Below are positions 15,001 through 24,519 of a DNA stretch of 64,000 bases, in pieces; the stretch's first letter is position 1, and each line of letters starts with the position of its first letter. The translations under genes were made by a program, and so were the position numbers. Source of the stretch: Clytia hemisphaerica (Eukaryota; Cnidaria; Hydrozoa; Leptothecata; Clytiidae). Location: positions 386,599-450,598 of the forward strand of contig CACVBU010000558.1 in NCBI GenBank assembly GCA_902728285.1. Reading direction: 5' to 3'. Under the pieces are notes generated by a model. That model saw only the letters and a program-made list of their open reading frames with translations. It made no database searches and had not been told where the DNA came from.

Positions 15001-18000
15001 GCTGTGAGAATGATTTGTTTTCTGAAAATGCTCCCAGAAAAATGCTGACGTCATCAGAAAACGCCAAAAGCGTCGATTTTTCGCCTTAAAAATGCCATTT
15101 CCCGGCACCAGGTGGTACAAACAAAACAAATAACCCCATTTTCTTTATCTACTTTTCACGCTGAATCCGTTGGTAGCCTCAGATATTTGATTTTCAGACT
15201 TCGAAAAAACCGTTAGTAACCGTTATAAGTTCTATCGATTAACTAGAAATCAATTCACTCAAAAACTGCAGGAGATTCGAAGGGCAATTTTTTGTCAATT
15301 CTACACCCTATTAGGAGCATAATATCAAAATTTTGCCCTGATCTAAGGGGTGCCCTACGAAAACCATTTTTAAGGCCTTTTCTGAATCTCGGACGCTGGT
15401 CTATCGTGAAGTGCGGTATATCCAAAAAAACTTGTACCATGGGGCAATAGAATACCAAAAAGGTGGTGTGAAGACAAAAAATTTAAAAATGTTTTAGTAC
15501 ATTGGTACTAAAATAAGTAATTTTTTTATCTTTTTTGAATCTTTTTCAGGATATTTTGTATTTTTGACGATTCAATTCCCATCTTGCCATACAAAATATA
15601 CAGAAAATGAAAACGATTTTGGAAAAGTAGCCTACATTTTCTTGAAACAAAGTTAATGGTAATTATACGTTACCTGAGAACCTCCTTGTAACAAGTCAAT
15701 GCTGATCTAAAGAATTAAGAATTTGTGAAAATATTCTTACATTACATCGACAGCTGATTGGTTGTACAGACAATGTTAAAAGAATATTATATGGATTGTA
15801 GAGCCTCGTGGAAAACAGATAACAAAAAATGACTTTAGTATTTGAATTAATATTACTATTTGAATTAATATTACTATAATTACTATTTTTATCAGGGGGG
15901 GGGGTGTTTTCCACCAGGCTGGCACTCTTTTGCTAATAGCTCACTGAAAATTTTTTTTAACACTCTGAAAGTTTTTGACTTTTAATATAATCCTATTAGA
16001 AACATGTATACCAAATGTTACAATTATACACCGACCAGATCAGGTTTTATGACTTTTTTGTGCAGCCATATCATAAAATCCAGCTAAAACCCTGTAAAAT
16101 CCCAAAATCTTAAATTTAGCATAACTTTTGATCTAGGCATCCAACTGACTTCAAATTTTGACAGGTTTTAGGTATCAATAATAGATTTTAAAAAATATTT
16201 AAAAAAATTTCAAAAACTGGTGACGTCATCAAAAATGACGTCATTGTTTTTTGAAAAAAATTACTCATTTTCTGCATGGATTTCAAACGTCAATTTTATT
16301 AGTATGTTAAAAACCGGCAAATATGTTAAAGATATTTATTTTGGCTTTTAGAAATTCAAAACAGAATTGAAAAATCTCCATTCGTTCAACTTTAATTGCT
16401 ATTTTATTGAATAGTACTTTTTCATTGGTCAGCGATAAATGTGAAAGTTTGTGATGACGTCATCACCTTTATGATGACGTCATCAACCCGAATTTTTTTC
16501 TATGAACTCCTTTTATGGTAGAGAACATTTCTGCCAAATTTCAAGTCCATATCTTTTCTAGATCAAAAGTTATGCAAGGCTGGTGGAAAACACCCCCCCT
16601 TGAGAATACAAAATCCGAAAAAGCCTGATAATAATAGGGAGCCTTTGCACTAATCGAGAACTAGACTTTTTGAGTTCACTGATACCTAGATAAGATGTTT
16701 AGAGAAACCCTGTAACGTATAGAACAGATATAAATACAAACAACCTTTCCATTCCATGCTTCTGGTACAAGCGACCGAGTGCCATGTTGACTTTTGGCGT
16801 TCTTTGTTTTGGAACAATACTTTCAAGCTATGAATATCGAAAGAAAAAACGTCCTTGTGAAAAAAGTGCCTTTAATTCGCCGGATGATTCCGCCAAATCA
16901 ATCCCTACCACTATTGTATAGATAATGCCTGGGCATTAGTCTACTGACTATGTTACAGGGTTGTTTAAGGCTTCCAAAGTGCTAAAAAAACACCTTTCAA
17001 GGCTTAGACGGAAAGCTAGAACCGGTTTCCCTGAGTTTCCTGAGTATTGGAGCAAAATACTTAATTTTTATTGAAATATTATAATTGATATATTACTGTA
17101 TGCAATCCGTAACTGATGATGAAATTGTGAATTTTTTTAACACCTTTCCAATGGACATTATGTTATGGAGGAATCTAAATGACTAAAAAGGAGTATGAGG
17201 AACCTCCGTCATTGGAAGAAAACTTCGAAAATCAGGTGCTCTACACTCTGTAAAATGCAAGCTTTTCTGTTACAAGGAATCTGGAAAATCGTTTCCCTGT
17301 GTTCTCGCCAAATTTGAAAAGAAATTGATTGTCCCTAAAAGCTTTTAATTTCCAGATTTTCCGGGTCCGTCTGAGCTATGCCGTCCTGCCGTAATATCTT
17401 TAGTTAAAAAATAGATTCGTGGGCTTTTTGAAATTCAACTATATAAAAAAAATAAACTGACGGTATTCAATGATTCCTTGTGGTTATCCAATTTCGTTTG
17501 GCATTTGAAAATCTTGTACTTGATTTCAACTTCTGATGTTAAACCTGTGCTCTATTGAAAGGAAACAAAATATAGATTAGGCATGCCATTAAATAGGGAA
17601 GTAAGTCTGCGAGCCAGAGGCGACACTAAGATTGAAGAGGGCACCTCTTTTTCTCCCTGGATTGCTCCATTTAACCTCGATCATTCTCTTAATTTCTGAG
17701 CATCCAGCTGAGAAGCATCAAGTACCATTTTTGTACTAAGTACGAAGTCTTTGGTATGACCTGGCCAGGGATCGAACCCTAGAACTTGCGCACCGTAGCA
17801 GAATTCTCCAACACTGCACTGCGAAATCTCTCTACACTACCAAATTAATGCTTAACAAAAGACTTTCAACCCTTCGAGCATCTTCATATTTTTTTAATAG
17901 GGGAAGTATCTTGGGGGGTGGCTCGATCAAATTAGAGACAAGTAACAGAAAAATTTCGTTTCGATGAGATCTGTCTGCAAATACACGTTGACCACTTTTA

Positions 18001-21000
18001 GCTTTTTGATTCTGATATCTTTCTTAGTATATTCCTGAATAAAATTACCGTCGGTTTAGAGGAAGTAGTGGCTTTATTTTTCATCTTCGCTGAGTTCTTC
18101 TTCAACTTCAACGCGTCTGTATAATATCGCTGAAAAAAAAGAAATAAAATGGAATACAATTTACTGAAAAATTACATTTTAGTGTAGATGATCAATCTCG
18201 CTTTATAAGGCTTGTAAACTTTCGTAGAGGTTCGACTATTCTTTGTTTGGTAGTTTTCAGTTTAAAACTGTTCTTATCATGTTCTTATTTTTAGGGCGAT
18301 ATTGAGGTTTTATACTCAATTTTCACTACTTTACCCTTAACTTGCTCGGATTTAAGAAATTTCAGGCTTAGCATTGTTCTTATTTTTAATTTTAATTTTT
18401 GGTCTCGTTGTAACGAAAGAAAAGAGTGTACCATGGTTAACATATTATTTTGAGCTTGCTCCACAACGGGATTTATACATATGATATGTAGTGTTCACCG
18501 GACGGAAAGCCCTGACAATAAAACTATCTGTTGATGCTCTCTAATTCGACGTTCTACTATTCGATAGGCTCCCTTATTCGATGAAATTTAAAGTCCCCGT
18601 CAACAAGAAACTCTCATAAACGACGCTCTCTTATTCGATAAGCTCCCTTATTCGATGAAAATCCCCGCGTAAACTGTATCTGTTGATACGTGTTTCGTCC
18701 TTTCCAACCCAGGACTCATTAATATGATTGTAACAATGTGTGTTGATATTTATTTCAGTTAGGTTCAAAAGTCATGGGGGTTAAATTTCCAAAAAATATT
18801 ATATCCTACATCCCACATATTCAAATTTGTTCTGGAAAAGCCCAATTAAAGAGCGTCAACTGGTAAATGAAAGTTTCGTAAAACTTGGAGCAAGACTTGA
18901 CAAACTATAGGGGGTGCTATTCCAGTAAATCACCTCAGCTCTTTTAAAACAATCATCTTCATATAGAGAATCAGCATAATAAACCATCATTTGATATTTC
19001 TTCACTGTTGCATTCTGGTCCTCAATGGAAGTGGGGTTTGAAAGCTCATTCGTGGAAAGCATCAGTGAAACCTGCCAAAAGGTACGATAAAATTATACAT
19101 GTTTTTATTTATAAGAACAAACTATATTATAAGAATAAGGCTTTGATGACCAAAATATTAAGAACAAGTTGTGAACATTTTAAGACTTTGCAGACCGGGG
19201 GGGGGAGGTCCATGTACAAAAAAGCGGCATGTATCATGGGGTGGGTGGGTGTTTTCAAAGAAATTTTGCTGTTTAGTACTTGTGTACTATACATGGGGGT
19301 GTCAGGGTCAAATTTCTGATTTGCTGTTTAGTATACGTGTACTATACAGGGGGGTGTCAGTGTTAAATTCCGAATTTCCGGTTAGTATTTGTGTACTAAA
19401 AAGCCAAAATCAAATCAAATTGTGATTTATTTTAGATTTTTGTCGAAAATTTTTTTAAGTTCTCAATTTTTTTTGTCAATTTTCGAGAACATTTTTTGAA
19501 AATTTTTTTATGGGAAGAATTAAAAGCTTGCCCCAAAGTTTCAAGTTTTTTTGGCTTAAAATTTTTATTTTATGAAGGGGTGTAGGAGTATATTTGGTAG
19601 TTTTCTGGATAGTATATTGTACTATGTAAGGGGGGTGTTGGGGTATATTTGGCAGTTTGCTTGATAGTATATTGTATTATACAGGGAGTGTCAGGGTGTA
19701 TTTGGGAGTTTGCTGGATAGTACTGGATAGTATATTGTAATATATAGGGGGTGTTGGGGTGTTTTTGGGAGTTTGCTGGATAGTATTTTGTACATTTTGT
19801 ACTATAGGGGTGGGTGGGTGTTTAAAATCGAAATTTGCTACAAAGTACTGATACATGCCGCTATTTTGTACATGGGGGGGGTCCATGTAAACAACAGCGG
19901 TGCAGACTTCTTAAGAAATGGATAAAAATACTCACAAAATGGTGAAAAAAGAACATCTTAAGTATAACACACTTTTAAGAAACATGAGGCTCAGAATGCC
20001 TAAGTTGAAGTCCTCATTTCCTTCTTCTTTTTCTATCGTACGGCCACTCGGATACGGCACGCCGAACCGGGCTCTGGGCCAACTTTTCAAACTTCGATTA
20101 TGCGTCTTTCTTTGTAAATCTTTTCTTTTCTAGATTGTGCTTGATCAACACTTTCTTACCTTTGGTTAGATGACGGGTGACTCTAGAGTAGTATTAGGGC
20201 AAGCTTACTCACGGCCACACCTGATGCCAGACTTTGGACTTAATCTATCCGCACTCCATTTATTTCTCAACTTTCTTTAAATTCACTTACCGGTTTTCTC
20301 TACGCTAAATTTGTAGATTTATATTTATTGTTTGTCTATTGTAAGATTGTTTATTTGTGGGTTGTTACTTTTTGGTTTTTTGGTTTTATTTTGTTATTGT
20401 TGTTGGTTTTAAGGTTTGTTGCTGTTTTGTTTTGTTGGTTTTCAACTTTTGTCCTTGTCGCGTTAAGTTGTGAAAATGGTTTCTCGATCAGTTTGAATGT
20501 TTTTGATTTTTAGTTTGACACGCGTTTTCTGAATTTTAATTAGCTTTTTCAGATAAAAACTAAGAAACATCTAAGAAACATGCTGAGGCTGAGAATGAGG
20601 AAATAACATTTTTTAATTCAGCTTTTTTTAAGAACCTTTCAATTAAAACAAATGTTTTTTTTCTTTACATGAAAATAGGCTGATTATGTCAAAAAGTTTA
20701 GAAACATGTAAGAAACATTTAAAGCTCAAGAGGCCGATTTCTTAGGGAAACATCGAGGCTGCTTGGTAAAACTAGTTTCTTAAAAAAAAACGTGTATCTA
20801 AAATGGGGAGCTATCGAAGCTTTAATAAAGAAACCATTTAGAGTAAAACTGAGAAGAAACAATTGAAAATATAATTAGAGATTTTCGAAAAAGCTTAGCT
20901 TCGTAAAAAAGCAAGGGACAAGGACCAACCATTGAGTTTAAAGCCCCGAAGGGGCTAGAAATGAATCTTCGACCTTTTTAAGAAAAGATTTAGAATGAGA

Positions 21001-24000
21001 GATTGAATCTAGCACTTTCTTTGTTTTTACGCGGCATATTCTTCAAAATCTGGTGATATGTTTTACTTTCAATCTAGCGTTTGTGTGAAAACCATGCAGG
21101 TCACGCGTTTAGGATGGAAAATAAGAGGCTTCATTTCCCTTTATAGGCCGATCTTTTTTTTTTAATTCAAAACTTTCAATTAGGCTGGAATTGAAGAAGC
21201 ACTAGGTAGGGAGCTCGCTTTATTTATTTTCACGCGGCATTTTTTTCATATGTGGCTATAGCCTATACTAGACGTCACCCGCGTTTTTTAACGCAATTAA
21301 CGTCTATTCCACTTTGCGACTTTTTCGAATGTTTTGAGCCCGGGTTTTCGGGCTCTAGACATTCGATTTTTTGATGTCACTTTTAATTTTCGAAGCTCCT
21401 TCAGTAGCAAAATAATCGAATTTGCGTCAAAACACTTGAAAGGCTTCTATTTTTCGAAAATCGTCAAATTGGAACTCACTAAGAAACGAGATGAAAAATC
21501 CCGGTTTTTAGTGAGGTGCTCGCTAATGTGGCTATGGATTTTACTTTTAATATGGCGTTTGTTAGAAAACCACGCGGGTCACGCGTTTCATCCAAGAGTT
21601 TCAACTCCATTCACTTCGGGCCTTTAAACTCAATGCCAAGAGCCTTTGAAATGTCGTACATAACAAGCGTAGCGAGCGAAATTGCAGCGTATGAACACAT
21701 ACCGCATCGAAACCGGACACATTTGATTCAATAAAATTCAAGAGAGAAAAAAATACCAACATAAAAAAACGTTAATGCTTTCACAGGCTAGAGATTCAAT
21801 TTGTTAAAATGAGATTTTTAATTCATTTTACAATAGTTAGCTATAGTAATAGCAATAAAGAAAGAGAATAAAGGGGAACAGTTTGGCGAGTTACAAATAA
21901 TTCGAGTAAGGCATGGCGAGTATTGCTAAACAATGACTGATTAAAATGGACGAACAATTACAAGTGTAATTGACTTTTTATGAAATGTCTTTGTGAAATC
22001 AATTAAATAGATCTGACCTCACATGACTGTACAGTCGTCATTTTCATACAATAAATTTATAAGAACAAATTTTACATAAGCAATGATCAAGCCAATCAAT
22101 CACCTTTAGTAGTTTTAAGGTTAAAAGTAACCCAGATGGCACACAACGTTGTTTCAACGTTATTTCAACGTTTATTTTATGTTCACAACGTCCATATAGC
22201 GTTACATGAACGGCGAAACAACGTTGCGGGCAAGCTGCTAATGTGTTAGGGGTGACCATCACAGTAGGACCGATAAAGGTCCTGGACCTTAGAAACTACA
22301 AGAGCAAAATAAATCTTCTAGTTTCTCGAGATAAGAGGTCTCCTGTGAAAAATGCTAAAGGTAATTAGTATAATTAACTTTTAATTGTGATTTTGATTGT
22401 ACAATTGTACACTCTTTCGCAGAAAGATTACATGTACAATCAACTCACTTTACTCTAATTGGAACCTCTATTATTCCTATTTTTCTCTAATTTGAAAAAA
22501 AAATTGGTCCCGTGAAGATCGAATTAGAGAGAGTCAATTTTAATCATTTTGCTTATATACATATGAAAGCCTTATGGGATTGGTCAAATGACGTCACAAT
22601 ATACCCGTATCAAAGGTCGCGCCAGTGTGCTTTAAACCTGTTAAACTTGAACCCAACCCTCATTATAATGCTCTAAGCGCAAGAAGGGTTGATAGGTGTA
22701 AATAATCTTAATAGGGTCCACTTATTATAAGATCAAAGATCGTTAAGGAGTATATATTTGGTGTTTTGATTTAATGCTTATAAAAGACTACTTTGGCATT
22801 GAAGAGACACCAATATAATACAATATAAACATGATCAATATAGAGGAAAGAATGAAATACCATAGAGAAGAAGCTGTTTTGAACACTGCTGTTCTTTTTT
22901 GATAATCGCACAGCATTTCTCATAGCAATGTAATAAACATAGTGATTAAACGGCGGAAAACACGATCCACACAGATCCACATCTAATAATATACTTTTTT
23001 TTATAAGAACCAGTTAGCTTCGACAAAGGTTCAACTGTTCTATTTTTTCGCGTATGAGGGCTTCTTAAATGTTTTTTTATATGTTTTTTTTTATTCACTT
23101 AGTGGCTTTAATAGGGGCTAGATCAATATCACCTGAGCATCGTTATAGTCATTCTGAAATCACAGGCTGTGATTGTTCTCAATATGTTATTAGGTTTTTG
23201 TCGAATTTGAGCCTTTCATTCTTATAAATTTGTAATACATAAAAGAGCTTTCCTTTTTTATAAGAGCAAAACAACGTTTTTGGTCGAACAATTATGAAGC
23301 TAAGCTAGATCAAGAACAATCTGGGTGGAGCTCTGCAAATTTAAGTATCACATGATATTTATCAAATTATATGAACACTTGACTGATTATTATTTAGTGA
23401 TGCAGTAATTAAAACGTAACAAAAGCATTCCATACTTCAATTTTAATAAACCTTATAAGAAAAAGACTCTCCAGTTGAATTATGTTGATTCTTATAATTA
23501 GATGGAAAACTCATGTGAAAAAAATATACCGGACCGGATATCATCTTTGAGCGTCGGCATTATGAGAGAACGTTCTATATTCTACAAAAAAACAATTTAG
23601 TCTAAATAAAGATATAGTGTAAAGTGTAGATATCTTAGCCTACCATATTATTATATATCCGCTGGTCTTGGTCACTGATTACATGGATGTTTTTTACAAA
23701 ACTGGTTAGTAATACTCAAAATAGTCTAACATTAAAAAGCATGAAAAAGGGACCTCAATCTCAAAACAATGATACATGAAAAACTTTGACGTTAAACAAA
23801 CTTCATTCATGGTAAAAACATCCCCGTCTCACAGCCCCGGTGAAACTTATTCTCGAAGCCCCAATTGGGATAGAAATTTTATTCTTCCAAGCTTAAAAAA
23901 TCCATTTGGGGATGGTTTTGGAGTGAAATTTTCAGACATTGAATCTTCGAATGAGTATGAGTCTGTCACACAGGGGTGTGTAAAAAATCATGAAAACTTG

Positions 24001-24091
24001 CATTATAAAAACTTAAACCTACCAAAGAATTGATATTGCTAAGCAAACCATCAGAATGCAATTGTGCAACGTCTTCCAAAGAAATAGTCAT
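80..24091 (-). CDS. ANAPC7: Anaphase-promoting complex subunit 7 (APC7), 17 exons, 3' end outside window
   Basis: TPR scaffold subunit of the APC/C ubiquitin ligase, which drives mitotic exit; it acts in nucleus and cytosol. Exons in coding order: 24023-24091, 18934-19071, 18049-18129, 17462-17551, 16745-16827, 15674-15706, about 14360-14553, 9214-9245/9248, 8435-8527, 7063-7151, 6107-6221, 5658-5703, 4373-4468, 3648-3748, 2619-2663, 788-900, 80-196. Apart from the exon 7/8 junction, all phases join in frame with GT-AG borders. Segments matching remembered vertebrate APC7: start MTISLEDVAQLHSDGLLSN; YQMMVYYADSLYEDD (exon 2); SEVEIKYK (4); PKQRTPKVNMALG (5); CYKEVLR (6); KTEPWVAMS (11); IIHFREAIRLAP with LECYE (13); HKTIGPNARTL (14). 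The ATG at 24091 starts a peptide aligned to the vertebrate N-terminus. The C-terminal acidic tail is missing because it lies left of position 80. The junction of exons 7 and 8 is uncertain. One intron contains a LINE. Confidence 0.93.
1109..1402. mobile_element. MITE with GGGCTnTTCC inverted ends
   Basis: Left end GGGCTCTTCC..TGGAGGATATA, right end TATATCCTCC..GGAAAAGCCC. G-runs lie inside. Relatives with the same GGGCTATTCCAGAA-type ends are at 52683-52881, at 56170-56390 and as a right-end fragment at 18781-18845. Confidence 0.6.
1507..2208. mobile_element. MITE with about 110-bp inverted repeats
   Basis: AATAGACCTTTTCGCC... at the left is repeated inverted at the right end (...GGCGAAAAGGTCTATT). 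The arms share CGTCCGCCATATTGAATTGT and GCAAAACATATGCAA. Lies in the ANAPC7 intron between exons 15 and 16. Confidence 0.75.
2795..2992. repeat. Dispersed repeat, TTTTTGAAGCC...TTCTTATAAGA family
   Basis: Shares an ordered series of words (GAAGCCTT(C/T)GGATGTTC, TTAACTTTTTG, ATGTTCTTATT, CAAAGCCTTAAAAT, CTTGTTCTT) with 13735-13962; related fragments lie at 19095-19186 and 22990-23290. Confidence 0.6.
3250..3385. repeat. Dispersed repeat, copy 1 (GCCATCnCCATCAT family)
   Basis: Shares ordered words with 63118-63245: CTTGCGAC/CTTGGCGAC, GCCATCACCATCAT, AAAGATTGGATCCAGCA, TCGTCGCC and the final CCTAGG-like end. The two copies are 60 kb apart and in the same orientation. Confidence 0.55.
4576..4744. 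mobile_element. ATTCGA-family MITE
   Basis: Left end TACAGTTGACTC..CTAATTCGA, right end TCGAATTAG..AAGCTGTA, with ATTCGAATAATAGAG words inside. Lies in an ANAPC7 intron. Confidence 0.65.
4935..5007 (+). repeat. tRNA-like SINE head
   Basis: TGGCACAGTAGTCT resembles a pol III A box, and GATTCGATTCC 45 bases downstream is a good B box. The acceptor stem does not close as in a true tRNA. A degraded relative of the A-box half is at 16928-16965 (GGCATTAGTCTACTGACTA), supporting a dispersed SINE. Confidence 0.5.
5440..5625. mobile_element. Short MITE, ends TTTTTCCACATGTA
   Basis: Inverted arms of about 35 bp: left CACATGTAGATACGTAAAAT then TTTACTTCAGAC, right its reverse complement ending CGTACATGTGAAAAA. 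The core 5456-5477 / 5593-5614 is a perfect 22-bp pair. It lies 30 bases from ANAPC7 exon 12. Confidence 0.75.
7360..7779. mobile_element. MITE with GGACTACTTTAG ends and CTTTCGCGA motifs
   Basis: 29-bp ends, one mismatch: GGACTACTTTAGCCGTACAA.. and its complement at 7751-7779. Inside, ACTTTCGCG(A/G) recurs at least five times in both orientations. Confidence 0.75.
8680..8858. mobile_element. ATTCGA-family MITE
   Basis: Left end TACAATTGATTCTCACTAAT, right end ATTAGCGAGAGTTAACTGTA; same layout and internal words as 4576-4744, about 180 bp. Confidence 0.65.
8908..9122. mobile_element. MITE with TATCAGCGAGTTTATGTAT ends
   Basis: Left end TATCAGCGAGTTTATGTATC, right end AACACATAAACTCGCTGATA. 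Shares ends and internal words (CGGCAT..GTC..ACTTTGCTTATA) with 62219-62492. Confidence 0.65.
10615..12170 (-). pseudogene. LINE reverse transcriptase domain
   Basis: The frame is open from about 12170 to the stop at 10615. It starts upstream of any ATG with YDQVVKEIKNLRSDCSAGYD and continues through GKVTPIPK, the RT fingers (FRPVTVLPILSK), SGFRKRHST, DYSKAFDTVD, GVPQGSILGP and the catalytic YADD box (YADDTTIY), then LLGIQFD and the C-terminal thumb. All RT motifs are intact; the upstream frameshift and 5' truncation make autonomous activity unlikely. Confidence 0.85.
12175..13523 (-). pseudogene. LINE endonuclease domain (APE/EEP family)
   Basis: The reading shows AHINTQSM, LTETWLKDN, YNRDNRRGGGVGIY-like glycine motifs, VVITGDFNID and SDHDAVF: the asparagine, glutamate, aspartate/asparagine and terminal SDH signatures of apurinic-type endonucleases that nick target DNA for reverse transcription. 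The frame is lost near 12170-12180: the annotated frame reads on to a stop at 12099, whereas the homologous continuation (FVTEVDQEFEFQPV) is in another frame. This implies a 1-base indel. Confidence 0.85.
13735..13962. repeat. Dispersed repeat, second copy of the 2795-2992 family
   Basis: Collinear copy of 2795-2992, placed just outside the 5' end of the LINE in the same ANAPC7 intron. Confidence 0.6.
14360..14553 (-). CDS. ANAPC7: ANAPC7 exon 7, donor end uncertain
   Basis: The acceptor TTTTTCAG at 14554-14561 is followed by ASPLALEAVECLLKLG, corresponding to the APC7 stretch PLALDAILGLLSL. MPDWYAAFKKFF aligns with the family's DWLSVWIKAY. The reading stays open past 14344. The next exon needs a phase-1 junction. 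The only phase-1 GT nearby is at 14359, and this works only if exon 8 starts at 9245 rather than 9248, because a start at 9248 would create a stop. A GC donor or a missed micro-exon is possible. The intron after this exon carries the LINE at 9922-13565. Confidence 0.7.
14653..15413. repeat. Fold-back element, about 165-bp arms
   Basis: Left arm 14653-14820 (AGACCAGCG, CCCCTTAGATCAGGGCAAA, GAATCTCCTGCAGTTTT) pairs with 15250-15413 in reverse order. The middle contains an inner pair near 14828 and 14930 (ATCTAGATCTCGAG / CTCAAGATCTAGACATCG). Lies in ANAPC7 intron 6 beside exon 7. Confidence 0.7.
15893..16602. mobile_element. CAGGGGG-ended inverted-repeat element
   Basis: Left CAGGGGGGGGGGTGTTTTCC then ACCAGGCTGG, right its complement ending ACACCCCCCCTTG. 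A second pair lies inside (AGCATAACTTTTGATCTAG at 16120 and CTAGATCAAAAGTTATGC at 16558). ATGACGTCAT palindromes recur at 16210-16245 and 16452-16490. No matching target duplication was seen. Confidence 0.65.
17590..17845 (-). repeat. tRNA-derived SINE
   Basis: Minus strand: TAGTGTAGAGAGA as a weak A box, GGTTCGATCCC as a perfect B box (17767-17777), then a non-tRNA body including CTCAGCTGGATGCTCAG. It lies in an ANAPC7 intron in the gene's own direction. Confidence 0.5.
18522..18680. mobile_element. ATTCGA-family MITE (CTCCCTTATTCGATGAAA subfamily)
   Basis: Left GTTGATGCTCTCTAATTCGA, internal CTCCCTTATTCGATGAAA twice and GTCAACAAGAAACTCTCATA, right end AACTGTATC. The same internal words occur at 51338-51500 and inverted at 56385-56472; a partial copy is at 1408-1508. 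Confidence 0.6.
19190..19890. mobile_element. Inverted-repeat element with internal tandem array
   Basis: Ends share GTCCATGTACAAAA(A/T)AGCGG and CATGTATCA (19209-19240 and 19843-19880, inverted). Inside, a degenerate unit of about 60 bases (GATAGTATATTGTA..GGGGGTGT) repeats at 19260-19400 and 19570-19810. Confidence 0.6.
22141..22233. repeat. Short inverted repeat with AACGTT motifs
   Basis: CAACGTTGTTTC near 22143 and GAAACAACGTTG near 22216 form the ends of a 93-bp hairpin; AACGTT recurs between them. Confidence 0.5.
22435..22540. mobile_element. ATTCGA-family MITE
   Basis: Left TACAATCAACTCACTTTACT, right GAATTAGAGAGAGTCAATTT; about 106 bp, in ANAPC7 intron 1. Confidence 0.5.
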
Positions 24092-24519
24092 GTCGTTTCA
24101 AATTTGCTGTACAAGTCAACACAACCAAAGGACCGGAGGTGTGGGGTGGTGAATAATTATTTTTATTTTAAAAATATATATTTTTTTCAGTATTTCCTGA
24201 AGAATAAAAGAAATATATGTATGCCATGATTAATCAAGGTGTTAGATCAGGTTAATCCAAATTAACAATCTAAAGGGTCATTATATGAAAACGCAAAGGA
24301 TATAATTAGTGTAGAATTTTGTTTGGTTTTCTGCTTGGTTCGTATGAGAAAAAGGAGGGTCTCACACTTTTGAGACATACACGTTTTTTTTATAAGGAAC
24401 ACGTTTATAAGGAACTCGAGGCTGAAAATGGTCCAAAAAATAAGGAATTGTTAAGGAACTGCTCCGGCTGAGACTAAGAAAACAAGTTTTATTTTAAGGA
24501 ACAGTAAGAGATTGTTATC

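Larger units (their letters stand above)
19072..24022 (-). other. ANAPC7 intron 1
   Basis: A 4.95 kb intron between the 23-codon first exon and exon 2. It contains the tandem-repeat element at 19190-19890, a thymine/guanine-rich stretch at 20330-20515, an AACGTT-rich inverted repeat at 22141-22233 and an ATTCGA-type MITE at 22435-22540. I see no coding exon in the rest. The open frame at 21334-21627 has no recognisable similarity and no partner exons. Confidence 0.7.

Noticed and set aside
18049-18120. Acidic reading EVEEELSEDEK on the minus strand as a terminal exon
   Set aside because: Exon 2 ends in phase 0, which selects the other frame (YTDALKLKKNSAK), matching APC7; the acidic peptide is a shadow frame.
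21334-21734. Overlapping plus-strand open frames in ANAPC7 intron 1
   Set aside because: No similarity recognised, no splice partners; surrounding text is repeat-like.
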